DNA of 64,000 nucleotides, taken from Rugosibacter aromaticivorans. Lineage in GTDB: Bacteria; Pseudomonadota; Gammaproteobacteria; Burkholderiales; Rhodocyclaceae. Where the stretch lies: assembly GCF_000934545.1 (NCBI RefSeq), contig NZ_CP010554.1, positions 1,240,001 to 1,304,000 of the forward strand. Reading direction: 5' to 3'. The notes beneath the pieces are model-generated. The model was given only the letters and a program-made list of their open reading frames with translations, searched no databases and was not told the origin of the DNA. How positions within the stretch are numbered: position 1 is the first letter of the stretch; every line of letters starts with the position of its first letter. Shown here in pieces: positions 34,488 through 41,851 of this stretch. A program made the position numbers and the translations under genes.

Positions 34488-35807
34488 GCATGGTTCAGCA
34501 ATCCATTGAGGATGCGCGCAACGCGCCTGCGTTTACGCCCGAGATGCAGGCACAGCTGGACACACTGGTCAGCGCACCGATGACCGGCAGCGAGGTCAAC
34601 GACCTCACCGCACGCCTGAAACGCGCGATCATCGAGCGCGCGCTGGCTGCTGAGATGAGCCTGCATCTGGGCTACGCACCCGGCGAAGACAAGCCCGCAG
34701 GCGTTGCCAACCATCGCAACGGCAGCAGCGGCAAGACGCTCCTCACCGACACCGGCCCGCTCAGGATCGACATCCCGCGCGACCGCAGCGGCGCGTTCGA
34801 ACCCCTGATCGTCCCCAAGCATGGCCGCCGCTACGAAGGCTTTGATGACTTGATCCTGTCGATGTATGCACGCGGCATGAGCACGCGCGACATCCGCGCG
34901 CACCTGACCGAGATGTATCACGTCGAGGTGTCGCCGGATTTCATCAGCACCGTGACCGATGAAGTCATGGCCGAAGTCTCTGCCTGGCAGGCCCGACCGC
35001 TGGAGCCGATGTACCCCGTGATCTTCTTCGACGCGTTGCGGGTCAAGATCCGCGACGACGGCCTGGTCAGGAACAAGGCGGTCTATCTTGCGCTGGGCAT
35101 CCTGCCCGACGGCAGCCGCGACATTCTCGGGCTGTGGATCGAACACACCGAAGGGGCCAAGTTCTGGCTCAAGGTCTTCAACGACTTGAAGACGCGCGGC
35201 GTGGAGGACGTGCTGATCGCCGTTTCCGATGGTCTGAAAGGGATTCCAGAGGCGCTTGCTGCGGCGTATCCGGAAGCCGTCCTGCAAACCTGCATCGTGC
35301 ACTTGATCCGCAACAGCCTGGACTATGCCAGTTGGAAGGATCGCAAAGCCGTCGCAGCGGCGCTGCGTCCGATCTACACCGCGACGAGCGCAGACGCCGC
35401 AGAAGTCGCGCTGACGGCGTTCGCGCAATCCGAATGGGGAACGAAACTGCCGCATGTCGCTGCGGCCTGGCGGCGTGCATGGGACTACGTGACGCCATTC
35501 TTTGCGTTCCCGCCCGAGATTCGGCGGGTGATTTACACCACCAATGCCATCGAATCGGTCAACGCGCGCATCCGCAAGGCGATCAAGACACGCGGGCATT
35601 TCCCCAACGACGAGGCGGCGACCAAGCTGATCTGGCTGGCGCTGAGAAACATCACCAAGGAATGGGCAATGCCGGTGTTTCACTGGAAAGCCGCGATGGT
35701 GCAATTCGCCATCCAGTTCGGGGATCGCTTTACGAAACGTGTCGCGTAAAATCAGGCAGCAATCAATGAAACATCAACCGCCTTGCACACAAAATTCAGG
35801 ACACTCC
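34395..35807 (+). mobile_element. IS256-family insertion sequence, 1413 bp
   Basis: Complete element with one transposase gene. The left end GAGCCTATCCGAATTTTTGT (34395 on) and the reverse complement of the right end, GGAGTGTCCTGAATTTTGTG, form imperfect inverted repeats continuing as GTGT(G)-AAGGC. Both ends are flanked by CGGACACTC. It is recent in the sense that the duplications are identical. Confidence 0.88.
34454..35749 (+). CDS. IS256-family transposase (Mutator type)
   Basis: A 431-residue, apparently intact DDE transposase. The catalytic Asp residues are in YPVIFFDALRVKIRDDG and LIAVSDGLKGIPEAL, and the Glu in YTTNAIESVNARIRK. CIVHLIRNSL is the family C/H motif. AAGGA lies just before the ATG. 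A frame break is not seen, so the element may be mobile. Codon use is richer in GC than the flanking genes, consistent with recent arrival. Confidence 0.95.
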   Translation: MPEQQTKPKKLSMVQQSIEDARNAPAFTPEMQAQLDTLVSAPMTGSEVNDLTARLKRAIIERALAAEMSLHLGYAPGEDKPAGVANHRNGSSGKTLLTDTGPLRIDIPRDRSGAFEPLIVPKHGRRYEGFDDLILSMYARGMSTRDIRAHLTEMYHVEVSPDFISTVTDEVMAEVSAWQARPLEPMYPVIFFDALRVKIRDDGLVRNKAVYLALGILPDGSRDILGLWIEHTEGAKFWLKVFNDLKTRGVEDVLIAVSDGLKGIPEALAAAYPEAVLQTCIVHLIRNSLDYASWKDRKAVAAALRPIYTATSADAAEVALTAFAQSEWGTKLPHVAAAWRRAWDYVTPFFAFPPEIRRVIYTTNAIESVNARIRKAIKTRGHFPNDEAATKLIWLALRNITKEWAMPVFHWKAAMVQFAIQFGDRFTKRVA

Positions 35808-35816
35808 CGGACACTC
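35808..35816. repeat. right copy of the 9-bp target-site duplication
   Basis: CGGACACTC, followed by AAATAG, which supplies the last Lys codon and stop of the interrupted DUF5329 gene. Confidence 0.85.
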
Positions 35817-35822
35817 AAATAG

Positions 35823-36209
35823 AGGAATTCCTGCACTGCACGTGATCGGTCATTCTGGCGTGTTAAGTGCTAATCCTTGGCGACATATCACCAAGGGTTA
35901 GTGGGTATTTCACTAGTGTCGCAAATTGACGACTAGTCAAAACGCGGATATCCGCAGATCGATCGCTATTTCGCAGATAAATGTCGCCACGCCGCGACAG
36001 TTCCATGAGTCACTTTCCATCTGCCGCTGCTGTATTTTCCAAACAATATCCATTGAATCAATAAGTAATGCCGGATGGCATGGCAGTTGCCTTGTGTAGG
36101 GGGAGGCGCCGTATGTCCGGCAGCGTACTTCTACATTAGTCACTAACCGTTGCTTTGTCGTCTTTTACAGTATGAATTCAACACGGTTAAATGAATAGGA
36201 GATGAAAAA
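35823..36209. other. intergenic region before the Crp-like gene
   Basis: Nearly 390 bases without a supported gene. CTAATCCTTGG (35870-35880) and CCAAGGGTTAG (35891-35901) form an 11-pair hairpin with one G-T pair, a possible terminator of the DUF5329 unit. CTAGTGTCG at 35923 and CGACTAG further on make an interrupted dyad that may bind a regulator. Confidence 0.4.
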
Positions 36210-36917
36210 ATGTCCTTAATAATACCCACTCCGAGACAGAATCATATTCTTGCGGCCTTGCCTGATGCTGACTACGTAAGGCTTCTACCCCATCTGGAAC
36301 ATATATCAATGCCTTTGGAATGGATGGTCTATGAAGCCGATTGCCCTCTGGGCTATCTGTATTTTCCTGCCACTTGTATCGTTTCGCTGTTCCATGTTCT
36401 GGAAAGTGGCGCATCGACCGAATTCGCCATTACCGGAAATGAAGGGATGGTTGGTATTTCCTTGTTCATGGGTGGTGCAAGTATGCCGAGCGAGGCAGTG
36501 GTACAAAGCGCTGGCAGCGGCTATCGGCTTAAGGCCAGTATTTTGAAAAAGGAATTGGCACTAAACGGCAAGTTGCAATATCTGGGACTGCGCTATGTAC
36601 AAACCCTGATGACACATATGGCGCAAACAGCAGTATGCAATCGGCACCACTATCTGGAACAGCAATTATGCCGCTGGCTCTTGTTACGCCTTGATCGTTT
36701 GCCAAGTAATGACCTGACGATAACGCAGGAGCGGATCGCTAATGGCCTGGGCGTCCGCCGCGAGAGCGTAACCGAAGCTGCCAGAAAATTGCAGATAGAG
36801 GGATTGATTCAGTATCAGCGTGGCCACATCAGCGTGCTAGATCGTCCAAAACTGGAAGGTCGTGTATGCGAATGTTACGTGGTGCAAAAAAGAGAATTCG
36901 ACCGTCTGCTGTCATAA
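36210..36917 (+). CDS. Crp/Fnr-family transcriptional regulator
   Basis: A 235-residue protein with an N-terminal cyclic-nucleotide-binding-like domain (about 15-130: CIVSLFHVLESGASTEFAITGNEGMVGISLFMGG) and a C-terminal winged helix (LTITQERIANGLGVRRESVTEAARKLQIEGLIQYQRGHISVLDR). No Fnr-type Cys cluster is present, and the cAMP-contact residues are not conserved, so the signal is unknown. AGGAG precedes the ATG. It heads a stretch of stress-type genes and may control them. Confidence 0.85.
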   Translation: MSLIIPTPRQNHILAALPDADYVRLLPHLEHISMPLEWMVYEADCPLGYLYFPATCIVSLFHVLESGASTEFAITGNEGMVGISLFMGGASMPSEAVVQSAGSGYRLKASILKKELALNGKLQYLGLRYVQTLMTHMAQTAVCNRHHYLEQQLCRWLLLRLDRLPSNDLTITQERIANGLGVRRESVTEAARKLQIEGLIQYQRGHISVLDRPKLEGRVCECYVVQKREFDRLLS

Positions 36918-36944
36918 GTATCCGAAGTCAATCTTTATCCGTCG

Positions 36945-37286
36945 ATGGAATCGAATGAGGTAATCACGACCACCGGCCGCGACCATCCGATGATGCAGGA
37001 TCGCTATCCGATATTACTCAATGCGGTATGGGAAAACGGTTACTACCTGAAATATGAAAGCCGTCGCCCCGGTTATCTCAAGGCCTGGTACTCGCTGGTC
37101 GACTGGGAAGGGCAGCACGCTGTTTTGATCTTGGCGGACAACTCCGCGGAAGGGTCATGGGAGGAAGAAGACGGGAAGCCCCTTCAGACGAAACTGTCAT
37201 GGGTGTTCCAATCGGCAGCTGTGTGCGCCAGCACACAGACATTGATAAACAATTCATCTAACCTCAACTCTCGTCAAAGAATCTGA
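36945..37286 (+). CDS. hypothetical protein
   Basis: 113 codons, unrecognised. The middle, YYLKYESRRPGYLKAWYSLVDWEGQHAVLILADNSAEGSWEEEDG, is rich in aromatic and acidic residues and looks like a small beta domain. No signal peptide or membrane segment. No ribosome site is obvious before ATG 36945; an internal ATG near 36993 could be the true start. It lies 27 bases after the Crp-like gene, in the same direction. Confidence 0.45.
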   Translation: MESNEVITTTGRDHPMMQDRYPILLNAVWENGYYLKYESRRPGYLKAWYSLVDWEGQHAVLILADNSAEGSWEEEDGKPLQTKLSWVFQSAAVCASTQTLINNSSNLNSRQRI

Positions 37287-37330
37287 CGATGTAGAGACTC
37301 GTACCGCACCATCAAATGAAAGGAATACCA

Positions 37331-37585
37331 ATGAACTGGGATCAAATCGAAGGTAACTGGAAACAACTCAAGGGTGATGTGAAGCAGCAGTGGGGCAAAC
37401 TCACTGACGATCAATTGGACGTCATCGCGGGTAAACGCGATCACCTCGCCGGCAAGATTCAGGAAGCCTATGGAATCACCCGGGAGGAAGTGGAAAAGCA
37501 ATTGTCCCACTGGCAAAAGGTGCAGAAAGATATGACATGCACCAAAGAACAAACACCTCATTTCATTCGATCGGGGAAACCATGA
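37331..37585 (+). CDS. CsbD-family stress protein
   Basis: 84 residues beginning MNWDQIEGNWKQLKGDVKQQWGKLTDDQLDVIAGKRDHLAGKIQEAYGITREEVEKQL, an exact fit to the CsbD/YjbJ pattern of a small soluble helical protein induced in general stress. AAAGGA before ATG 37331 decides the start. Its TGA overlaps the next ATG by four bases. Molecular role unknown in all organisms. Confidence 0.9.
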   Translation: MNWDQIEGNWKQLKGDVKQQWGKLTDDQLDVIAGKRDHLAGKIQEAYGITREEVEKQLSHWQKVQKDMTCTKEQTPHFIRSGKP

Positions 37586-38193
37586 AACAATTAAGCATCA
37601 GCGCAATCTCGCTTGCCATCGGTTTTGCCTTCAGCGCCAGTGCAATGGCCGAGCAAATGTCAAAAAGAGAATACAACTCGTTCGAGAAAAATATTAACGC
37701 GGAATATAGCAGCGCCAAAAAGGGATGCGATTCGCTCGCTGGCAACGCCAATGATATTTGCGTCGCCGACGCAAAGGGTAGGAAAAACGTTGCCAAGGCC
37801 GAGCTCGAGGACAAATACAAACCCACAGTCAAGACTCGATACGAGGTGCGTGTCGCCCGAGCCGATGCCGACTATGCAGTAGCCATCGAGAAATGCGATG
37901 ATCTGGCGGGTAATGACAAGGACGTTTGCGTGAAAGAAGCAAAAGCCGCCAAGGTACATACCGTGGCTGACGCCAAGGCGCAGATGAAGACGTCGAAGGC
38001 TGACGCGGATGCCTTGGAAAAATCCGCAGACGCGAATGAGAAGGCGATGAAAAAGGCGGTAGATGCGCACAACGATGCAGCGGTAGACAAGCTGGATGCC
38101 GACTACGCAGTGGCCAAGGAAAAGTGCGACGCGCTGGCCGGTAGTGCCAGGAACCAGTGCGTGATCGATGCAAAGAGTCGTTTTAACCAGTAA
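37582..38193 (+). CDS. secreted Cys-repeat protein with three similar units
   Basis: A 203-residue protein with a signal peptide (MKQLSISAISLAIGFAFSASAMA). Three units share the pattern (D/E)Y-x2-A-x3-C-D-x-L-A-G-x5-C-x3-A-K: around NAEYSSAKKGCDSLAG, DADYAVAIEKCDDLAG and DADYAVAKEKCDALAG. Two Cys per unit, spaced 11 apart, could each form a disulfide in the periplasm. Between units is an Ala/Lys/Asp-rich helix. I do not recognise a named family. Coupled to csbD. Confidence 0.7.
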   Translation: MKQLSISAISLAIGFAFSASAMAEQMSKREYNSFEKNINAEYSSAKKGCDSLAGNANDICVADAKGRKNVAKAELEDKYKPTVKTRYEVRVARADADYAVAIEKCDDLAGNDKDVCVKEAKAAKVHTVADAKAQMKTSKADADALEKSADANEKAMKKAVDAHNDAAVDKLDADYAVAKEKCDALAGSARNQCVIDAKSRFNQ

Positions 38194-38233
38194 CCAGTAA
38201 TGACGAATACCTTTCAAAGCGAACGACCTTTTC

Positions 38234-38252
38234 GCGGCACCGGTAGTGCCGC
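38234..38252. repeat. 7-bp hairpin after the Cys-repeat gene
   Basis: GCGGCAC, CGGTA, GTGCCGC. No T-run follows, so a terminator role is uncertain. Confidence 0.4.
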
Positions 38253-38308
38253 ACAGTGACTAAAGCCGGCGATTTATCGCGTTGCTGCTCAACCAAAAGA
38301 GGTAAGCC

Positions 38309-38458
38309 ATGCTTTATACGATAGCGGTTGTCCTGATCATTTTGTGGCTGCTTGGATTAGTCACCTCATACACGCTGGGAGGGTTTATTCATATCCTTCT
38401 GGTGCTCGCCATGGGGGTTATTTTGCTTCGAGTGATACGCGGACAGCCACCTTTGTAA
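38309..38458 (+). CDS. small membrane protein, lmo0937 type
   Basis: 49 residues, starting MLYTIAVVLIILWLLGLVTS and ending LLRVIRGQPPL. Two hydrophobic segments are separated by the GG-F hinge typical of these tiny membrane proteins, which often lie beside csbD-like stress genes. GAGGTAAGCC gives an AGAGG ribosome site before the ATG. Function unknown. Confidence 0.75.
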   Translation: MLYTIAVVLIILWLLGLVTSYTLGGFIHILLVLAMGVILLRVIRGQPPL

Positions 38459-38552
38459 AGGGTAGAGGTTTTCCCGAAAATGAGTCGCAGGGAAGTGTGA
38501 AGTAATAATCGCGGCGGATACCCAATGTTATAAAAACTGGAAGGAATGAAAA

Positions 38553-39143
38553 ATGAATCAGATTATCGATACAACCCCCGTGGGTAATGAAACGGTACTG
38601 TCCGATATCCCGACATTGCGTCGACGTGCCCGACAGAACATAGAGGAAGGCGCGGTCACCAAAGGTTATGCAGCGGACCGCGAAGTAGTAATCACGCTGT
38701 TGAATGAAGCGCTGGCCACTGAGCTGGTTTGCGTTCTGCGTTACAAACGCCATTTCTTCATGGCAAAGGGTATCCATTCTGATCCAGTTAAAGCCGAGTT
38801 TCTGGAACATGCCAATGAGGAAATGGCCCACGCGGATCGTCTTGCAAAACGCATTGTCGAGCTGGGTGGCGAACCGAACTTCTCTCCCGACGGACTGAGT
38901 TCTCGCAGCCACGCCGAATATGTCGAAGGCGATACGCTGAACTCAATGATCAAGGAAAACCTGATTGCCGAACGTATCGCAATCGAAAGTTACCGCGAGA
39001 TGGTCGCCTATCTGGCAGAGAATGATCCAACCACGCAGCGCATGCTCAAGGAAATTCTCACCAGCGAAGAAGAGCATGCCGATGATCTTGTATCGCTGCT
39101 GGAAGGTATGGAGACCCGAAAGAAAATGGCTGGTAGTGATTAG
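38553..39143 (+). CDS. ferritin-like diiron protein
   Basis: A 196-residue four-helix protein. LLNEALATELVCVLRY, EHANEEMAHADRL, NLIAERIAIESYREMV and EILTSEEEHADDL supply the two ExxH-type metal motifs of the bacterioferritin/Dps-like superfamily, so both metal ligands sets are complete. There is no clear haem-binding Met as in Bfr. It may store or detoxify iron. AAGGAATG precedes the ATG. The gene ends on the GTG start of a decayed transglutaminase gene. Confidence 0.85.
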   Translation: MNQIIDTTPVGNETVLSDIPTLRRRARQNIEEGAVTKGYAADREVVITLLNEALATELVCVLRYKRHFFMAKGIHSDPVKAEFLEHANEEMAHADRLAKRIVELGGEPNFSPDGLSSRSHAEYVEGDTLNSMIKENLIAERIAIESYREMVAYLAENDPTTQRMLKEILTSEEEHADDLVSLLEGMETRKKMAGSD

Positions 39144-39502
39144 ACTCAGTTTCTCAATTAACCTCTGGTATGAAATCGTCAATCAAGCCAGCGATTTCAT
39201 TTTCAACATCCATGCTGCGCAAACGAAGCATCAAAATTTGATTTTCATGCCTATGTGGAGGTCTTCCTTTCTTCCTTGGTAACCGCTGGTATGTGTTTGA
39301 TCCTACCGGCATCTCGCCTCGGATGGGGCTGGTCAGGATTGGCGCTGGCCGCGATGCAGCTGATGTGGCATTTGCAACCATGTTTGGCGCCATAACGTCA
39401 CGCGCTCCGCTGATTAATATCGAGGCCGTGGAAGACGTAGCCAACGGCTTTTTCTTGCCAGGGCGTATTGTGGAAGCTCTGTCTTCCATGGCAATCGAAT
39501 AA
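39136..39502 (+). pseudogene. transglutaminase-like protein, internally deleted pseudogene
   Basis: From GTG 39136 the frame gives VIRLSFSINLWYEIVNQASD and FIFNIHAAQTKHQ, the N-terminal beta domain of bacterial transglutaminase-like proteins. The next recognised part is DFHAYVEVFL, then, in a shifted frame, LGNRWYVFDPTGISPRMGLV and RIGAGRDAADVAFATMFGAI, the His-Asp end of the core domain. The middle, with the catalytic Cys, is missing. An 8-bp tandem duplication (TCTTCCTT twice, 39262-39277) causes the second frame break. The gene is dead. Confidence 0.85.
39262..39277 (+). repeat. perfect 8-bp tandem duplication in the transglutaminase pseudogene
   Basis: TCTTCCTT occurs twice. Removing one unit joins HAYVEVF directly to LGNRWYVFDPTG. 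Confidence 0.9.
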
Positions 39503-39668
39503 CACACACTACAGCAGGGCATAACAAATGAAACAGTTGCTCCCTTTGATTGTTCCACCGCCGTATCGCCAGCGCCGAGTTTTAGGCTGTAGTCGATGTG
39601 TGAATGAATGATGAAACGCGCCTGCCTGCTTATGCCGTGATGGTTACATCAGGTCACATCAGGCCACA

Positions 39669-40709
39669 TCACGCATCGACAGTCACTGTAGGCAAATCGC
39701 CGCGTATCTCGCCAATGATGGCCGCGCACTCGAAACCCTCTTGCCTGAATTGATCAAGTACGGCATCGGCCGATGAGGGCGCGCAAGCGACTAGCAAACC
39801 GCCGCTGGTTTGCGGGTCAGAGAGTATTTTTTGCTGCCATTTGGCGAGCTCAGGCGTAAGTGTTATCTGGCTGCCATAGCCTGCCCAGTTGCGAGCCGAT
39901 GCGCCAGTGACAATACCCTTTTGCGCGTGATGTATTGCTTCACCAATCACCGGTAATTGTGAAAATCTGATGGTCGCGCCCACGTGGGACCCCCGGCAGA
40001 TTTCCAGCAGATGGCCGGCAAGACCAAATCCGGTGACATCGGTGACCGCGTGTACATCTTCCATCCTTGCGAACGTACAGCCGGGCGTATTCAGCTGCGT
40101 TGTCCAGCGCAGCATTTCGGCATAGCCTGCGGTTGAAAGCACCTCTTTTTTGAGGGCTGCAGAGAGGATGCCGATACCCAGTGGTTTGCCCAGAATCAAC
40201 ACATCGCCTGCACGTGCGCCACTGTTGCGTTTGATTTGATCAGGATGCACCAGACCAATGCCAACCAGGCCATAGATGGGTTCCAGGACATCAATGGAAT
40301 GTCCGCCCGCAATGGGGATGCCTGCGGTAGCGCAGATCTCTTCGCCACCTGCCAGAATTTCGCGGATCACTTCGGGGGGCAGTTTGTCCAGGGGCATGCC
40401 CACCAGTGCCAAGGCAAAGAGGGGGCGTCCGCCCATGGCATAGACATCTGACAATGCATTGGCGGCAGCAATGCGTCCGAAATCACGTGGGTTATCGACG
40501 ATGGGTGTAAAAAAATCAGTTGTTGCGATAATAGCTTGCTGCGGATTCAAGCGATAAACCGCTGCATCATCCGAGGTTTCAACGCCGACCAGCAGATCGG
40601 CTGGAAAGGTCTTGAAGGGCGACGCCGCGAGTAATTGCGCTAAGACAGCCGGCGCAATTTTGCAGCCGCAACCGCCACCGTGAGAGAATTGGGTTAATCG
40701 TACAGACAT
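39669..40709 (-). CDS. selD: selenophosphate synthetase
   Basis: A 346-residue enzyme making selenophosphate from selenide and ATP. The redox site is HGGGCGCKIAP, with Cys rather than selenocysteine, and no in-frame TGA is needed. TSDDAAVYRLN, DPRDFGRIAAANALSDVYAMGGRPL-type sequence (NPRDFGRIAAANALSDVYAMG), TDVTGFGLAGHLLEI and DPQTSGGLLVA are all conserved. Start is ATG 40709 or 40712. Divergent from selU with only a few bases between; selenophosphate probably goes mainly to tRNA selenation. Confidence 0.95.
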   Translation of the reverse strand: MSVRLTQFSHGGGCGCKIAPAVLAQLLAASPFKTFPADLLVGVETSDDAAVYRLNPQQAIIATTDFFTPIVDNPRDFGRIAAANALSDVYAMGGRPLFALALVGMPLDKLPPEVIREILAGGEEICATAGIPIAGGHSIDVLEPIYGLVGIGLVHPDQIKRNSGARAGDVLILGKPLGIGILSAALKKEVLSTAGYAEMLRWTTQLNTPGCTFARMEDVHAVTDVTGFGLAGHLLEICRGSHVGATIRFSQLPVIGEAIHHAQKGIVTGASARNWAGYGSQITLTPELAKWQQKILSDPQTSGGLLVACAPSSADAVLDQFRQEGFECAAIIGEIRGDLPTVTVDA

Positions 40710-40719
40710 CATCTTTTTT

Positions 40720-41796
40720 ATGCATAAAAGGCTGGTAACGGTAGCACAAATCGCGGAATTCGACGCCATCATTGACGTTCGCTCGCCTAGCGAATTTGCT
40801 GAAGATCATCTGCCTGGCGCTCAAAATTGTCCTGTGCTTAGCGACGAAGAGCGCGCTCGGGTCGGTACGCTGTACAAGCAGAGTTCGGCTTTTGAAGCCA
40901 GAAAGATCGGTGCTGTACTGGTGAGCCGCAATATTGCACACATGCTGGAGACGTATTTTCTCGACAAGCCACGCCAGTGGCGTCCACTTATCGTTTGCTG
41001 GCGTGGTGGGCAGCGCAGCGGTGCTTTCAGCCACGTGATGCGGGAAGTGGGTTGGGATGCGTATCAACTAGCGGGTGGTTATAAAGCATGGCGTCGGCAC
41101 GTGTTAGCTGAGCTGGTAACACTGCCGAAAAAATTTGATTTTCGTGTGATCAGTGGCGCTACGGGCAGCGGTAAGAGTCAACTGCTTGAAGCGCTGGCGC
41201 GTCAAGGCGCACAGGTGCTGCATCTGGAATCTTTGGCGGCACATAAGGGGTCGGTGCTGGGCGGTTTGCCGGGGCAGCAGCAATCATCACAAAAAAGTTT
41301 CGAGACGCGCCTTTTTTGTGCGCTGAATAAATTTGATCCGCAGCAGCCGGTGTTTGTTGAGGCGGAGAGTCGAGTCATCGGCAAGTTACGTCTGCCAGAG
41401 AGTCTAATCGCTGCGTTGCGCAGCGCACGTTGTCTCCGCTTGGACGTTGCGTTTGAGGCGCGCGTTGATTTTTTGATGACTGATTATGCGTATGCCCTGC
41501 ACGACATACCCTGGCTGCTCGCCTGTCTTGACAAGCTCCATGGATTACAGAGCAATGACACGCTCGCACGCTGGAAACGCATGGCCGCGGCGGGCGATTT
41601 TCGGGCGCTGGTAAGCGAACTCCTCCAGTTTCATTATGATCCGCTATATCAGCGCTCACAGTTAAATCACTATGCGCAGCATGAAGGCGCGCAGTTGATT
41701 TCGCTAGCAACAGTTTTACCGCCGACACTGGATGCTAAAGCCGCTGAAATTCTTGCAGCAACCGATGTTGCGAGAGGTGTTGCAAGAATAAATTGA
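40720..41796 (+). CDS. selU: tRNA 2-selenouridine synthase
   Basis: A 358-residue protein with an N-terminal rhodanese domain whose active Cys is in VCWRGGQRSGAF (near residue 91), and a C-terminal P-loop domain (SGATGSGKSQLLEALA). IDVRSPSEFAEDHLPGAQNCPVLSDEER matches the SelU/MnmH family. It replaces sulfur by selenium in the wobble 2-thiouridine of some tRNAs, through a geranylated intermediate. Uses selenophosphate from the divergent selD. No selA or selB in this window. Confidence 0.93.
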   Translation: MHKRLVTVAQIAEFDAIIDVRSPSEFAEDHLPGAQNCPVLSDEERARVGTLYKQSSAFEARKIGAVLVSRNIAHMLETYFLDKPRQWRPLIVCWRGGQRSGAFSHVMREVGWDAYQLAGGYKAWRRHVLAELVTLPKKFDFRVISGATGSGKSQLLEALARQGAQVLHLESLAAHKGSVLGGLPGQQQSSQKSFETRLFCALNKFDPQQPVFVEAESRVIGKLRLPESLIAALRSARCLRLDVAFEARVDFLMTDYAYALHDIPWLLACLDKLHGLQSNDTLARWKRMAAAGDFRALVSELLQFHYDPLYQRSQLNHYAQHEGAQLISLATVLPPTLDAKAAEILAATDVARGVARIN

Positions 41797-41851
41797 CTTA
41801 ATTCGACGATCGATAATATCCTTCTTGCTATTCCCTCAACGGAGCTACCCG

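Noticed and set aside
37582..38193. CRISPR-like or tandem DNA repeat in the triple-unit gene
   Set aside because: The repetition is at protein level with variable DNA and no regular spacers.
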